From contig NZ_FNOT01000013.1 in assembly GCF_900107105.1 (NCBI RefSeq), positions 62,001 through 126,000 of the forward strand: a stretch of 64,000 bases of DNA. The letters are read 5' to 3'. Numbering within the stretch: the stretch's first letter is position 1; the number at the start of each line of letters is the position of its first letter. Shown piece after piece: positions 34,440 through 42,712 of the stretch. Below the pieces are notes generated by a model. That model had not been told where the DNA came from and searched no databases. It was given only the letters and a program-made list of their open reading frames with translations. The position numbers were made by a program, and so were the translations under genes. Source of the stretch: Geodermatophilus africanus. Lineage in GTDB: Bacteria > Actinomycetota > Actinomycetes > Mycobacteriales > Geodermatophilaceae.

Positions 34440-34511
34440 GTTGATCATGGGGTCGTTGCCGACGGCAGCGGCGTGTCCGACCGTGTCGCCTGCACCAACC
34501 TCATGATCAAC
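34440..34511. terminator. Long-loop inverted repeat downstream of the ABC permease
   Basis: GTTGATCATG at 34440-34449 pairs exactly with CATGATCAAC at 34502-34511, extendable by a few bases with one wobble. The loop is ~50 bases and can fold itself. It lies just after the permease stop on the minus strand and shares the TGATCA core with the hairpins at 5729 and 8850. Confidence 0.45.
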
Positions 34512-34523
34512 AGTGGTCGGGTC

Positions 34524-35342
34524 CTACGCGTCGCGGCGGGTGAAGACGACCGCGGCGACCGCCAGGACGGCGGCGGTCTCGGCGACGAACACCGCGAAGC
34601 CGACCCACGGGTCGAGCAGCAGCGGGTTGAACGACTCCGGCGTCGCGATGCTCGACCCGGCGTTGCCCGGCATGAGCTTGGTCGCCCACTCGCCCCAGGC
34701 CCCGGGCAGCACCATCACCAGGTTGCCGACGACGAAGACCAGGCCGAGCACGACCGCCAGCGCGGCGGCGGTGTGCCGCACCAGAAGGCCGACGGCGGCG
34801 GCGAACAGCCCGAGCCCGGCCATGTAGAGGCCGCTGCCGAGGATCGAGCGCAGCACGCCGTCGTCGGTCAGGGCCAGGCCGATGCCCTCGCGGTCGAGGA
34901 ACCAGTTGCCGCCGAGGTACCCGGCCAGCGCGGTCAGCGTGCCGGCCACGAACAGCGTCGAGGTGAGCACCGCGGCCTTGGCCGCCAGCACCGCGCTGCG
35001 CTGCGGGGTGGCCGCCAGCGTGGCGCGGATCATCCCGGTCCCGTACTCGCTGGTGACCACGAGCGCGCCGAGGACGACGGCGGTGACCTGTGCGAACACG
35101 ATCCCCCAGGTGACGAAGGCGCCCACCGGCTCGCCGACGTCCCCGCGGGCCAGCGCCTCGGCGCTCAGCGCGCACACCAGCGTGGTCAGCCCGGCACCCA
35201 GCACGAACATCGCGCCGAGCGACCAGGGGGTCGAGCGGACGGTCCAGAACTTGACCCACTCGGCCCGGAGCGTCGCGGTGGCACCGGGCGGCGCCGGCGT
35301 CTCGATCCGGGTCCAGGCGTGCGTGCCCATCGTGCTGCTCAT
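34524..35342 (-). CDS. ABC-2 type transporter permease
   Basis: A 272-residue integral membrane protein with six predicted hydrophobic segments and the ABC-2 pattern: LRAEWVKFWTVRSTPWSLG, then ALVVTSEYGTGMIRATLAAT (the typical 'SEYxxGTIRxxL' loop). Its ATG overlaps the TGA of the ATPase gene (ATGA). Together they form an exporter of the drug/lipid type. Substrate unknown. Confidence 0.88.
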   Translation of the reverse strand: MSSTMGTHAWTRIETPAPPGATATLRAEWVKFWTVRSTPWSLGAMFVLGAGLTTLVCALSAEALARGDVGEPVGAFVTWGIVFAQVTAVVLGALVVTSEYGTGMIRATLAATPQRSAVLAAKAAVLTSTLFVAGTLTALAGYLGGNWFLDREGIGLALTDDGVLRSILGSGLYMAGLGLFAAAVGLLVRHTAAALAVVLGLVFVVGNLVMVLPGAWGEWATKLMPGNAGSSIATPESFNPLLLDPWVGFAVFVAETAAVLAVAAVVFTRRDA

Positions 35343-36244
35343 CGGGTGGCTCCCGCGTACTCGACGCTGTCGGCGGTCAGGGTCATGAAGGCGTCCTCGA
35401 GCGAGGAGCGCACCAGGGTCAGCTCGTGCAGCAGCAGGCCGGAGCGGCCGACGAGCTCGCCGACGGCAGCCGCGTCGAGGCCCACCACCCGCAGCTCCCT
35501 GCCGTGCGCGGCGACGTCCAGGCCCTCGCCGCGCAGCAGGGTGGCGACCGCGTCGTGCTGGGGGCTGCGGACCCGCACGTGGGAGGCGGCGTGCTGGGCG
35601 ACGAACTCGGCCGTCGCGCAGTCGGCCAGCACCCGGCCGCGGCCGATGACGATCAGGTGGTCGGCGGTCAGGGCCACCTCCGACATCAGGTGGCTGGAGA
35701 CGAACACCGTGCGGCCCTCGGCGGCGAGGTCCCGGGCGAGGGTGCGCACCCAGCGGATGCCCTCGGGGTCCAGCCCGTTCACCGGCTCGTCGAGGACGAC
35801 GACCGGCGGGTCGCCGATCAGCGCGGCCGCGATGCCCAGCCGCTGGCCCATGCCGAGGGAGAACCGGCCGACCCGCTGGTCGGCCACCGCGGTGAGCCCG
35901 ACCAGGTCGAGCACCTCGTCGACGCGGGTCCGCGGGATGCCGTTGCTCGCCGCCAGCCAGCGCAGGTGGTCGCGCGCCGAGCGGCCCGGGTGCAGCGCGC
36001 TGGCCTCGAGCAGCGCACCCACCTCGCGAAGTGGGGCGGGGTGGTCGGCGTAGCGGCGGCCGTTCACGGTGACGCTGCCGGAGGTGGGCCGGTCCAGGCC
36101 GAGCACCATCCGCATCGTCGTCGACTTGCCCGCCCCGTTGGGGCCGAGGAAGCCGGTCACCCGGCCGGGCTCGACGGTGAAGCCGACGCCGTCGACGGCG
36201 GTGCGGGTGCCGTAGGTCTTGGTGAGCCGGTGCGCGGCGATCAC
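35339..36244 (-). CDS. ABC transporter ATP-binding protein
   Basis: A 301-residue ABC ATPase of the DRA/CcmA-like family. Walker A is GPNGAGKSTT (residues ~34-43), the signature is FSLGMGQRLGIAAAL, and Walker B is VVVLDEPVNGLDPEG, followed by the switch His in VSSHLMSE. The C-terminal ~80 residues form an extra domain usual in bacitracin/daunorubicin-type exporters. GTG 36244 starts VIAAHRLTKTYG. It is the first gene of the exporter pair. Confidence 0.92.
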   Translation of the reverse strand: MIAAHRLTKTYGTRTAVDGVGFTVEPGRVTGFLGPNGAGKSTTMRMVLGLDRPTSGSVTVNGRRYADHPAPLREVGALLEASALHPGRSARDHLRWLAASNGIPRTRVDEVLDLVGLTAVADQRVGRFSLGMGQRLGIAAALIGDPPVVVLDEPVNGLDPEGIRWVRTLARDLAAEGRTVFVSSHLMSEVALTADHLIVIGRGRVLADCATAEFVAQHAASHVRVRSPQHDAVATLLRGEGLDVAAHGRELRVVGLDAAAVGELVGRSGLLLHELTLVRSSLEDAFMTLTADSVEYAGATR

Positions 36245-36354
36245 GGGGTCACCGGGCCGCGGGAGGTCGGGGAGGTCATGGTGTCGAGGTTCTCGGCCGC
36301 CGGACGCCGGGGGTATCCGGGAACCCCCTGGACCGACCCTGACCGGCCCCCGAT

Positions 36355-36420
36355 CCGGCGAGATCGGCGATCTCGTACGCCTGGGGGCCGGAGAGCGTGC
36401 GAGATCGCCGATCTCGCCGG
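36355..36420. terminator. 21-bp perfect inverted repeat between the ABC operon and the flavoprotein
   Basis: 36355-36375 and 36400-36420 are exact reverse complements, and four further bases pair inside. The stem itself is built of GAGATC/GATCTC units. It lies downstream of the flavoprotein and upstream of the ABC ATPase on the minus strand, so it would end the former's transcript. Confidence 0.6.
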
Positions 36421-36440
36421 GGGAGCGGCGGAGGGGAGGG

Positions 36441-37505
36441 CTACGCCGAGCGGGGCAGCGTCGCCTCGGGGCGCAGCAGCCGGCGCAGCGCCACCGCGGC
36501 CTCGCGGCCGGCCCGGTTGGCGCCCACGGTGCTCGCCGAGGGGCCGTAGCCGACCAGGTGCACCCGCGGCTCCCCGGCCACGGCGGTGCCCTCCAGCCGG
36601 ATCCCGCCGCCGGGCCCGCGCAGGCCCAGCGGCGCCAGGTGGCCCAGCGCCGCGCGGAAGCCGGTGGCCCACAGGACGGCGTCGGCGCGGACGGACCGGC
36701 CGTCGTCCCACGCCACGCCGTCCGGGGTGAGCCGGTCGAACACCGGCAGCCGGTCGAGGACGCCGCGAGCGCGCGCCTCCCGCACCCACGGCGTGACGAC
36801 CAGCCCGGTGACGCCGACGACGCTGCCGGGGGAGCGGCCCTCCCGGACGGCGTCGGCCACCAGCGCGACCGCCGCCCGACCCTCCTCCGGGCCGAACGGC
36901 TCCTCGCGCCAGACCGGCGGTCGCCGGGTCACCCAGGTGGTGTCGGCGACCTCGGCGATCTCCCCGAGCAGCTGCACCGCCGAGGCGCCGCCGCCCACCA
37001 CGACCACCGACTGCCCGGCGAACTCCGCCGCGCCCCGGTACTCGACCGGCGTCAGCTGGCGGCCGCGGAACACCTCCTGCCCCGGGTAGCGCGGCACGAA
37101 CGGCCGGGTCTAGGTGCCGGTCGCGTTGACGACGGCCGAGGCGGTCCAGTCGCCGTCCGAGGTCTCGACGCGGGACCGGCCGTCGCGGGTCCGCCGGACC
37201 GCGCGCACCCGGACCGGCCGGTGCACCGGCAGCGCGAAGTGCCGCTCGTACTCGGCGAAGTAGGCGGGGACCGCGTCGGCCGCCGGGACGTCGTCCCCCG
37301 CCGGCGGGAACGGCAGGCCGGGCAGGTCGTGCACGTGGTGGGTGCGGGCCAGCGTCAGCGACGGCCAGCGGTGCTGCCAGGCCCCGCCGGGGCGGGCCTC
37401 GGCGTCGAGGACGACGAGGCCGAGCCCCAGCCGGGCGAGGTGGTGCGCCGCGCCGAGCCCGGCCTGGCCGGCCCCGATGACGACGACCTCGACGTCCCTA
37501 CCCAC
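36441..37505 (-). pseudogene. FAD-dependent flavin-containing monooxygenase interrupted by TAG
   Basis: A YUCCA/FMO-like flavoprotein of ~354 codons. The FAD motif VVVIGAGQAGLGAAHHL is near the N-terminus, GGAWQHRWPSLTLARTHHVH is the FMO-type segment, VVNATGT is the conserved 'ATGT' strand, and VVVVGGGASAVQLLGEIAE is the NADPH motif. Exactly after NATGT, where homologues usually have W-x-RPFxP, the codon is TAG (37110-37112), and the frame continues TRPFVPRYPG. A single G to A change (TGG to TAG) explains it. Start GTG 37505. All other motifs are intact, so the lesion is recent, or the codon is sometimes read through. Confidence 0.8.
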
Positions 37506-37512
37506 GCCAGGG

Positions 37513-37884
37513 TCAACCGCGGGAGGCGCCCCCGGCTTCCGGCCGCAGCCGGTCGAGGTCGCCACCCGTGAGCGTCGCGGTGTCGTGCGGGTCGTACCCG
37601 AACCGCACCGTCACCGCGCCCGGCCGCGCCTCGACCAGCCAGGCGGGCCGCTCCGCCGCCCCATCGGCCGGCCGGTACACCCACCGCTCGGCAAGGAGCG
37701 GCAGGCCGCAGCGGCGCAGGAACGACTCCGCGGCCGGCCGGTCTGGCAGGACGCGCAGGGCGGCGCCGAACAGCGTGCGGGCGACCACCACGTCGGCGTC
37801 GCCGCGCCGCTCGGTGGACAGCCAGCCCACCAGCTCGCCGTCCTCGGCGCGGTGGACCGGTGTCAGGTCCTCGATCCGGGTCAC
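37513..37884 (-). CDS. Hypothetical protein
   Basis: A 123-residue protein starting VTRIEDLTPVHRAEDGELVG (GTG 37884), then FGAALRVLPDRPAAESFLRR and AERWVYRPADG, ending TVRFGYDPHDTATLTGGDLD. The pattern is beta-rich, soluble, without signal peptide. I recognise it only as a type common in actinobacteria without a known function. It ends 7 bases before the interrupted monooxygenase and probably shares its transcript. Confidence 0.62.
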   Translation of the reverse strand: MTRIEDLTPVHRAEDGELVGWLSTERRGDADVVVARTLFGAALRVLPDRPAAESFLRRCGLPLLAERWVYRPADGAAERPAWLVEARPGAVTVRFGYDPHDTATLTGGDLDRLRPEAGGASRG

Positions 37885-38399
37885 GTCCCGACGGTAGGGA
37901 GGCCCGCAATCCGGTTTCCGCATCTTGCGGGTTCCTTGCGGTGGCCCCGCGGATCCCCTGCGGACGGGCCAGCAGAGTCCTCCTCGTCACCGAGACGACG
38001 AGCACCGAGGGCGTCGCTCGGGACGACCGGCCCCCTCGGGGCCCGAGGACAGCCGGCGTCTCCATCGCACGGGGGGACGGAGCCGCCGGCGGACCGGCCG
38101 GCGGGATCGTGGGGGACGACGCCGCCGGGCACGACGGCCGGTGCACCGGGGGGAACGGTGCACCGGCCGGGTCGGGCACGCCGCGGGGGAGCGGCGCGAC
38201 CGGCGGCACCACCGGCGCGACCGGAGGGGACGGGAGCGCCGGCCGAGGGGAAGCAGGGGCCGGCCGCGGGGACACCACGGCCGGCCCCTGCCGCGTTCCG
38301 GTGCCCCGGTCGCGGCGTGCCGGTCCGGTGGCGCAGCGTCCGGCGCGGTGGTGGGTACTCCGCCCTGCGCCGATCCGGATCACGGGTTACGTTCGCGTC
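37885..38399. other. G-rich low-complexity intergenic region
   Basis: About 515 bases without a convincing gene. The plus strand from 38050 to 38300 is strongly G-rich with many GGGG runs (C-rich on the other strand); frames give only Gly/Thr/Ala or Pro-rich low complexity. Near 37925-37945 the sequence TTGCGGGTTCCTTGCGG is AT-richer and may hold the minus-strand promoter for the gene at 37884. G-quadruplex formation is possible. Confidence 0.4.
38388..38393 (+). promoter_or_regulatory. -10 element TACGTT, probable leaderless promoter of the TetR gene
   Basis: TACGTT ends 6 bases before GTG 38400, and there is no Shine-Dalgarno sequence. Confidence 0.4.
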
Positions 38400-39023
38400 G
38401 TGACGCCGTGTGACGAGAGGGAGCCTGCCGTCCGCCCGAGCCGCACCCGGGCCGGGAGTCGCCGGCTCGACGCGTCGCGGGACGCCGCGATCGCCTCGGC
38501 CGTGGTCGAGGTGCTCGGCCGCGTGGGCTACGCCGGCCTCACGATGGACGCCGTCGCGGCCGTCGCCGGGGTGGGCAAGGCGACGATCTACCGGCGCTGG
38601 TCGACCAAGGCCGAGCTGCTGCTCGGCGTCCTGGACGTGGTGGGCGCACCGGTGCCGGCGGTGCCCGACACCGGGAAGCTGCGCGAGGACCTGGTCGCGG
38701 TCCTGGCCGAGGTCGTGGCGCTCTTCGGCGGCGCCTCGGGCCGGGCGCTGCGCAGCCTGCTCGGTGCGGTCGTCGACGACCCCGTGCTGCAGGAGGGGTG
38801 CCGCCGCCTGCCCCTGGCCAACTGGGACGCCGCCTGGGAGACCGTCGTCGCCCGTGCCGAGGCGCGCGGCGAGATCCCCGCCGGCGTCGGCCGGTCGATC
38901 GCGGCGGAGGTCGGCCCGGCGGTGCTCGCACTGCGCTGGCTGGTCACCGGGCGGCCGCTGGACGGCACCGTGGTGCTCGACCTGGTCGATCGCGTGCTCC
39001 TGCCGCTGTTGCAGCGTCCGTAG
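38400..39023 (+). CDS. TetR-family transcriptional regulator
   Basis: A 207-residue TetR regulator. The N-terminal helix-turn-helix reads AAIASAVVEVLGRVGYAGLT, then MDAVAAVAGVGKATIYRRW, then STKAELLLGVL. The C-terminal ligand domain (TetR_C_16/11-like) is about 130 residues. GTG 38400 (VTPCDEREP) is preferred over the open upstream frame, which runs through low-complexity DNA. No clear target is adjacent. Confidence 0.85.
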   Translation: MTPCDEREPAVRPSRTRAGSRRLDASRDAAIASAVVEVLGRVGYAGLTMDAVAAVAGVGKATIYRRWSTKAELLLGVLDVVGAPVPAVPDTGKLREDLVAVLAEVVALFGGASGRALRSLLGAVVDDPVLQEGCRRLPLANWDAAWETVVARAEARGEIPAGVGRSIAAEVGPAVLALRWLVTGRPLDGTVVLDLVDRVLLPLLQRP

Positions 39024-39094
39024 CGCGGTCGGGCCGCAGCAGCGATGCTGTGCTCCGACCCCCGGGCTGCCGGGGCGGCGGGCGGGAGGACTGC

Positions 39095-39481
39095 GTGAAC
39101 CTGGAGAAGGTCGTCTTCGGGTTCTTCGTCCTGCTCGCCGCGACGCTGAACTTCGGCTTCTTCCTCGGCGACATGCGCGACCCCGACCTGCACAACCCCT
39201 ACGAGCTGTTCGCCGCGGTGGTCGTCAACCTCATCGCCCTCGTGCTGAAGTTCGGCGACCGCACCCAGATCGGCGCCATCCACCTGGCCACCAGCATCGT
39301 CGCGGTCCTGCAGCTGGTCGGGGCGGCGCTGATGTACGGCTACGCCGAGTACGTCTCGTCGGCCGGCATGACGGAGGGCTGGACGGCGAGCGTCGTGTCC
39401 CTGTCCGGGGGCGCCCTGCTGGCCAACCTCGTCTCCGTCGTCCTGCTGTTGATCGAGACCGTCTCCTTCCACCGCGGGTGA
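39095..39481 (+). CDS. DUF6394-type small membrane protein
   Basis: A 128-residue protein with four hydrophobic segments: VVFGFFVLLAATLNFGFFLG, then MRDPDLHNPYELFAAVVVNL, LATSIVAVLQLVGAALMYGY, and GALLANLVSVVLLLIE. The NFGFFLGD, then HNPYELFAA, pattern matches DUF6394 proteins. These are often encoded next to potassium channels, as here. GTG 39095 has GGGAGGA 5 bases upstream. It is probably an accessory subunit, which is inference from gene pairing. Confidence 0.75.
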   Translation: MNLEKVVFGFFVLLAATLNFGFFLGDMRDPDLHNPYELFAAVVVNLIALVLKFGDRTQIGAIHLATSIVAVLQLVGAALMYGYAEYVSSAGMTEGWTASVVSLSGGALLANLVSVVLLLIETVSFHRG

Positions 39482-39494
39482 GCCGGAGGCCGCC

Positions 39495-41336
39495 GTGGGC
39501 AATCCCCTGCTGACGTTCTGGGCGCGCCGCGGCCGGCGCGAGGAGGAGGAGCGGCGGGCCCGTCGCGCCCGCCTGCTGGCGGCCGCCGCGTCGGCCAACC
39601 GGGCCTCGGAGACGGTCTTCCTGGTCCTGCGGCGGATGCGGGCGCCGCTGATCGTGCTGATCGGCATCTTCTCGATCAGCGTGCTGGGTCTGACCCTCAT
39701 TCCCGGCCAGGACGCCGAGGGCCGGCCCTGGGACATGGGCTTCTTCGACGCCATCTACGTCATGAGCTACACCGCGACGACGATCGGCTTCGGGGAGATC
39801 CCGTACCCGTTCACCTACAACCAGCGGATGTGGCTGACCATCTCGATCTACCTCACGGTGGTCGGCTGGGCCTACGCCATCGGCTCGCTGCTCGGCCTGC
39901 TGCAGGACCGGGCGTTCCGCTCGGCGCTGGCGTTGCAGCGCTTCACCCGCAAGGTGGCCCGGCTGTCCGAGCCGTTCGTCCTGATCGCGGGCTACGGTCG
40001 CGCCGGCGAGCTGCTCGGGCACTCGATGGACGCCCTGGGCCGCCGGGTCGTCGTCCTCGACCGCAATGCCGAGCGGATCGACGGCCTGGAGCTCGAGTCG
40101 CACCACGGCGACGTCCCCGGGCTCGCCGCCGACGCCCGGGACCCTGGGCACCTCGGGGTCGCGGGCCTGGACCACCCGTGCTGCGAGGCCGTCGTGGCGC
40201 TCACCGACGACGACGAGGCCAACCTCGCGGTGGTCATGACCACCGCGCTGCTGCGTCCCGACGTCCCCGTGATCGCCCGGGCGACGACGGCCGTCATGGC
40301 CGAGCGGATGCGGGTCTTCGGCTCGCCGAGCGTGGTCAACCCGTTCGACCTGTTCGGCGACCACGTGCAGCTGGCGCTGCGGGCGCCGGCGTCCTACCAG
40401 CTGCTGACCTGGCTGGAGAGCGGACCCGGCGCCCCGCTGCCGCACCGGGCCTCACCGCCGCGCGGCGGTCGCTGGGTGGTGTGCGGCTACGGCCGGCTCG
40501 GCCGGGAGCTCACCGAGGACCTGCGCGCGGAGGGCATCGAGGTGACCGTCGTCGACCCGAGCCCGCACGACGACGTGGACGACGTGGTCGTGGCCGGCGG
40601 CTACGAGGCCGGCGTGCTGGCGGCGGTGGGGCTCGAGGAGGCCGTGGGCTTCGTCGCCGGGACGGACAACGACATCACCAACCTCTCCCTGGTGGAGACC
40701 GCCCGCCGGATCAACCCGACCCTGTTCCTCGCCGCCCGTCAGAACGTGCCGTCGAGCGCGCCGCTGTTCGCCGCGATGGAGCTCGACGCGCTGCTCGTCC
40801 CGACCGAGGAGATCGCGCACGAGGTGTACGCGCAGCTCTCCACGCCGCTGCTGTGGCGCTTCCTGCGCGAGATGCCGGCGCTCGGGGACGACTGGGCCGC
40901 CGACCTGGTCGACCGGCTCACCGAGCTGTGCGGGCAGCACCTGCAGGCGCTGTGGAAGGTGCGGCTGACCGAGCGGGAGGCCCCGGCGCTGACGCCGTGG
41001 CTGGCCTCCGGCGAGGCCCGGCTGGGCGACCTGATGCGCAACCCGGAGGACCGGGACGAGCCGCTCCACGCGGTCGCGCTGCTTCTCCTGCACCGGGGCG
41101 AGGTCACCCTCGCGCCGGGCCCCGACGTCGTCCTGGCGTCCGGTGACGAGCTCCTGCTCGCCGGCTGGCCGGCCGCCCGGCGGGCGCTGGAGCGCACCCT
41201 CATCGTCGACGCCGTCCGCCAGTACGTGGTCAGCGGTCGCCGGGTGCCGTCCGGCTGGCTCTGGCGCAAGCTCAACGGCACCCCGGCGCCGGCCCCCGAC
41301 GAAGAGACGCGGCCCGCCGCACCGACGCCGCCCTGA
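39495..41336 (+). CDS. Two-TM potassium channel with two RCK/TrkA domains
   Basis: A 613-residue protein. The N-terminal part has two membrane helices around a pore loop with the filter-like sequence TATTIGFGEIPY (residues ~93-104; canonical TxTTxGYGD). Two regulator-of-conductance domains follow: VLIAGYGRAGELLGHSMDAL (RCK1, ~155) and WVVCGYGRLGRELTEDL (RCK2, ~325). A C-terminal TrkA_C-like domain is near 500-580. It probably forms a nucleotide- or ion-gated K+ channel. It starts 13 bases after the DUF6394 gene. GFGE instead of GYGD occurs in some bacterial channels. Confidence 0.88.
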   Translation: MGNPLLTFWARRGRREEEERRARRARLLAAAASANRASETVFLVLRRMRAPLIVLIGIFSISVLGLTLIPGQDAEGRPWDMGFFDAIYVMSYTATTIGFGEIPYPFTYNQRMWLTISIYLTVVGWAYAIGSLLGLLQDRAFRSALALQRFTRKVARLSEPFVLIAGYGRAGELLGHSMDALGRRVVVLDRNAERIDGLELESHHGDVPGLAADARDPGHLGVAGLDHPCCEAVVALTDDDEANLAVVMTTALLRPDVPVIARATTAVMAERMRVFGSPSVVNPFDLFGDHVQLALRAPASYQLLTWLESGPGAPLPHRASPPRGGRWVVCGYGRLGRELTEDLRAEGIEVTVVDPSPHDDVDDVVVAGGYEAGVLAAVGLEEAVGFVAGTDNDITNLSLVETARRINPTLFLAARQNVPSSAPLFAAMELDALLVPTEEIAHEVYAQLSTPLLWRFLREMPALGDDWAADLVDRLTELCGQHLQALWKVRLTEREAPALTPWLASGEARLGDLMRNPEDRDEPLHAVALLLLHRGEVTLAPGPDVVLASGDELLLAGWPAARRALERTLIVDAVRQYVVSGRRVPSGWLWRKLNGTPAPAPDEETRPAAPTPP

Positions 41337-41412
41337 CGGCGACGCGAGGACCGTAGGGGAACCTCGGCCGGTGCTTCACTGGGGGCACGGGTCGCCCGGC
41401 GAGGAGCCGCAG

Positions 41413-41595
41413 ATGCACACGCTGACCGCAACGCCGCCACCCCGGACCGTCCTGGCGCCCCGGCCCTGCGTGGCCGGCGACATCGGTCCGGAGCGCCGCG
41501 AGATCGAGTGCGAGCCGGTGGCCGACCCGGTGCCGGCCGCCCCGGTCCCGGCCCCGGCACCGGCACCGGTACCGACCGCGCCCGCCCCGGCGTGA
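41413..41595 (+). CDS. Small hypothetical protein with Pro-Ala repeat tail
   Basis: A 60-residue protein with a short conserved-looking core (VLAPRPCVAGDIGPERREIE) and a tail of Pro/Ala/Val dipeptides (VPAPAPAPVPTAPAPA). GAGGAG is 6 bases before ATG 41413. Its TGA overlaps the GTG of the next gene, so both are translated together. Function unknown. Confidence 0.55.
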   Translation: MHTLTATPPPRTVLAPRPCVAGDIGPERREIECEPVADPVPAAPVPAPAPAPVPTAPAPA

Positions 41596-42311
41596 CCCTC
41601 CCGGCCGACCCCCCGGGCGCGGACCCGCCGGCTCTGGTCGCGGGGGAGCTGCGGGGCTACCGGCGCTTCCGCCTGGCCGAGGACGGGCTGCGCCCGCCGG
41701 TGCACGTCGCCGCCGGGCCGTGGGCCTGGCCGGTCGAGCACGCCCGCTGCGTCGTCGACGACGCGCACGTGCCGCCCGCGCGCGAGTGCGGCTGCGGTCT
41801 CTACGGCTGGTACCACCCGAGCCACACGGGGCTGGGGACGGGCTGGGGCGACGTGACGGCGGTGGTCGCCGCCCGCGGCCGCATCGTGCTCGGCGACACC
41901 GGCTTCCGGGCCGCCGCGGCCCGCGTGCAGGCCGTCAGCCTGCCGCGGCGGGTCCGACTCTCCCCGCGCCGTCGCCGCCGGTGCGAGCGGCTGCTGGCCG
42001 AGCGGTACCCCGGGGTGCCCGTGTACCGCTCGCGGCGGCGGATGCTGCACCGGCACCCGCCCGAGGACCTGTGGGCCCTCGGCATCGTCGTCCGCCCCAG
42101 CCGGGCGCCCCGCTACCGCTGGACCGCGCTGGCGGTGTGGCTGGCCGGCGTCCTGGCGCTGTGCTCGGTCGCCGTGGTCCCGCGCCCGGTGCTGCTGGCC
42201 GTCCCGCCGGCCGGGTGGCTCGGCGCGCTCGCCGGCTTCGTGCTGTGGCAGGCGGCCCTCGTCTGGCTGGTGTCCCTGGCCTCGCCGCTGCCCGGTCAGG
42301 CGCCGCGGTAG
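41592..42311 (+). CDS. Hypothetical protein with two C-terminal membrane helices
   Basis: A 239-residue protein. The soluble N-terminal ~165 residues contain a conserved-looking Cys/Trp motif ECGCGLYGWYHPS and the strand VTAVVAARGRIVLGDTGFRA. The C-terminus has two hydrophobic helices (ALAVWLAGVLALCSVAVV and LGALAGFVLWQAALVWLVSL). GTG 41592 overlaps the upstream stop (GTGA). No family recognised. It may be a membrane-tethered binding protein. Confidence 0.6.
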   Translation: MTLPADPPGADPPALVAGELRGYRRFRLAEDGLRPPVHVAAGPWAWPVEHARCVVDDAHVPPARECGCGLYGWYHPSHTGLGTGWGDVTAVVAARGRIVLGDTGFRAAAARVQAVSLPRRVRLSPRRRRRCERLLAERYPGVPVYRSRRRMLHRHPPEDLWALGIVVRPSRAPRYRWTALAVWLAGVLALCSVAVVPRPVLLAVPPAGWLGALAGFVLWQAALVWLVSLASPLPGQAPR

Positions 42312-42712
42312 GTGCCCATCGTCCAGAGGTTGCCGTCGCCGTCGCGGACGCCGAAGTCGTGGGAGCCGTAGTCGGTGTCGTGCAGCTCCTGCAGCACCTG
42401 GACCCCGGGCAGCCCGCGGACCCGCGCCCACGCGGCGTCGACGGTGGCCGGCTCCGCCGCGACGACGTAGACGCCCTGCGGGCCGAGGGCGCCCCAGTCG
42501 CCGGGCTTGCCGCGGGAGCCGAACATGACGCCCCCGCCGTCGGGCCAGCGTGCCTCGGCGTGCGCGACGGTGCCGTCGTCGTCGCGGTAGCAGGCCGTGA
42601 CGGTGAACCCGAGCCCCTCGGTGAGGAAGCGGATCCCGGCGTCGACGTCGGTGAAGCCGACGCTCGGCCAGACGGTGGGAGCGGGCGCGGTGGTCGTCGT
42701 CGCATCGGTCAT
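42296..42712 (-). CDS. VOC (glyoxalase/bleomycin resistance)-family protein
   Basis: A 138-residue vicinal-oxygen-chelate protein with the usual paired beta-alpha-beta-beta-beta modules: VWPSVGFTDVDAGIRFLTEG and LGFTV, then HDFGVRDGDGNLWTMGTY at the end. It resembles PhnB/YdfO-like members, with unclear metal ligands. The ATG overlaps the TGA of the AraC gene, so they are one operon. The 3' end overlaps the convergent membrane-protein gene by 16 bases. Confidence 0.83.
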   Translation of the reverse strand: MTDATTTTAPAPTVWPSVGFTDVDAGIRFLTEGLGFTVTACYRDDDGTVAHAEARWPDGGGVMFGSRGKPGDWGALGPQGVYVVAAEPATVDAAWARVRGLPGVQVLQELHDTDYGSHDFGVRDGDGNLWTMGTYRGA

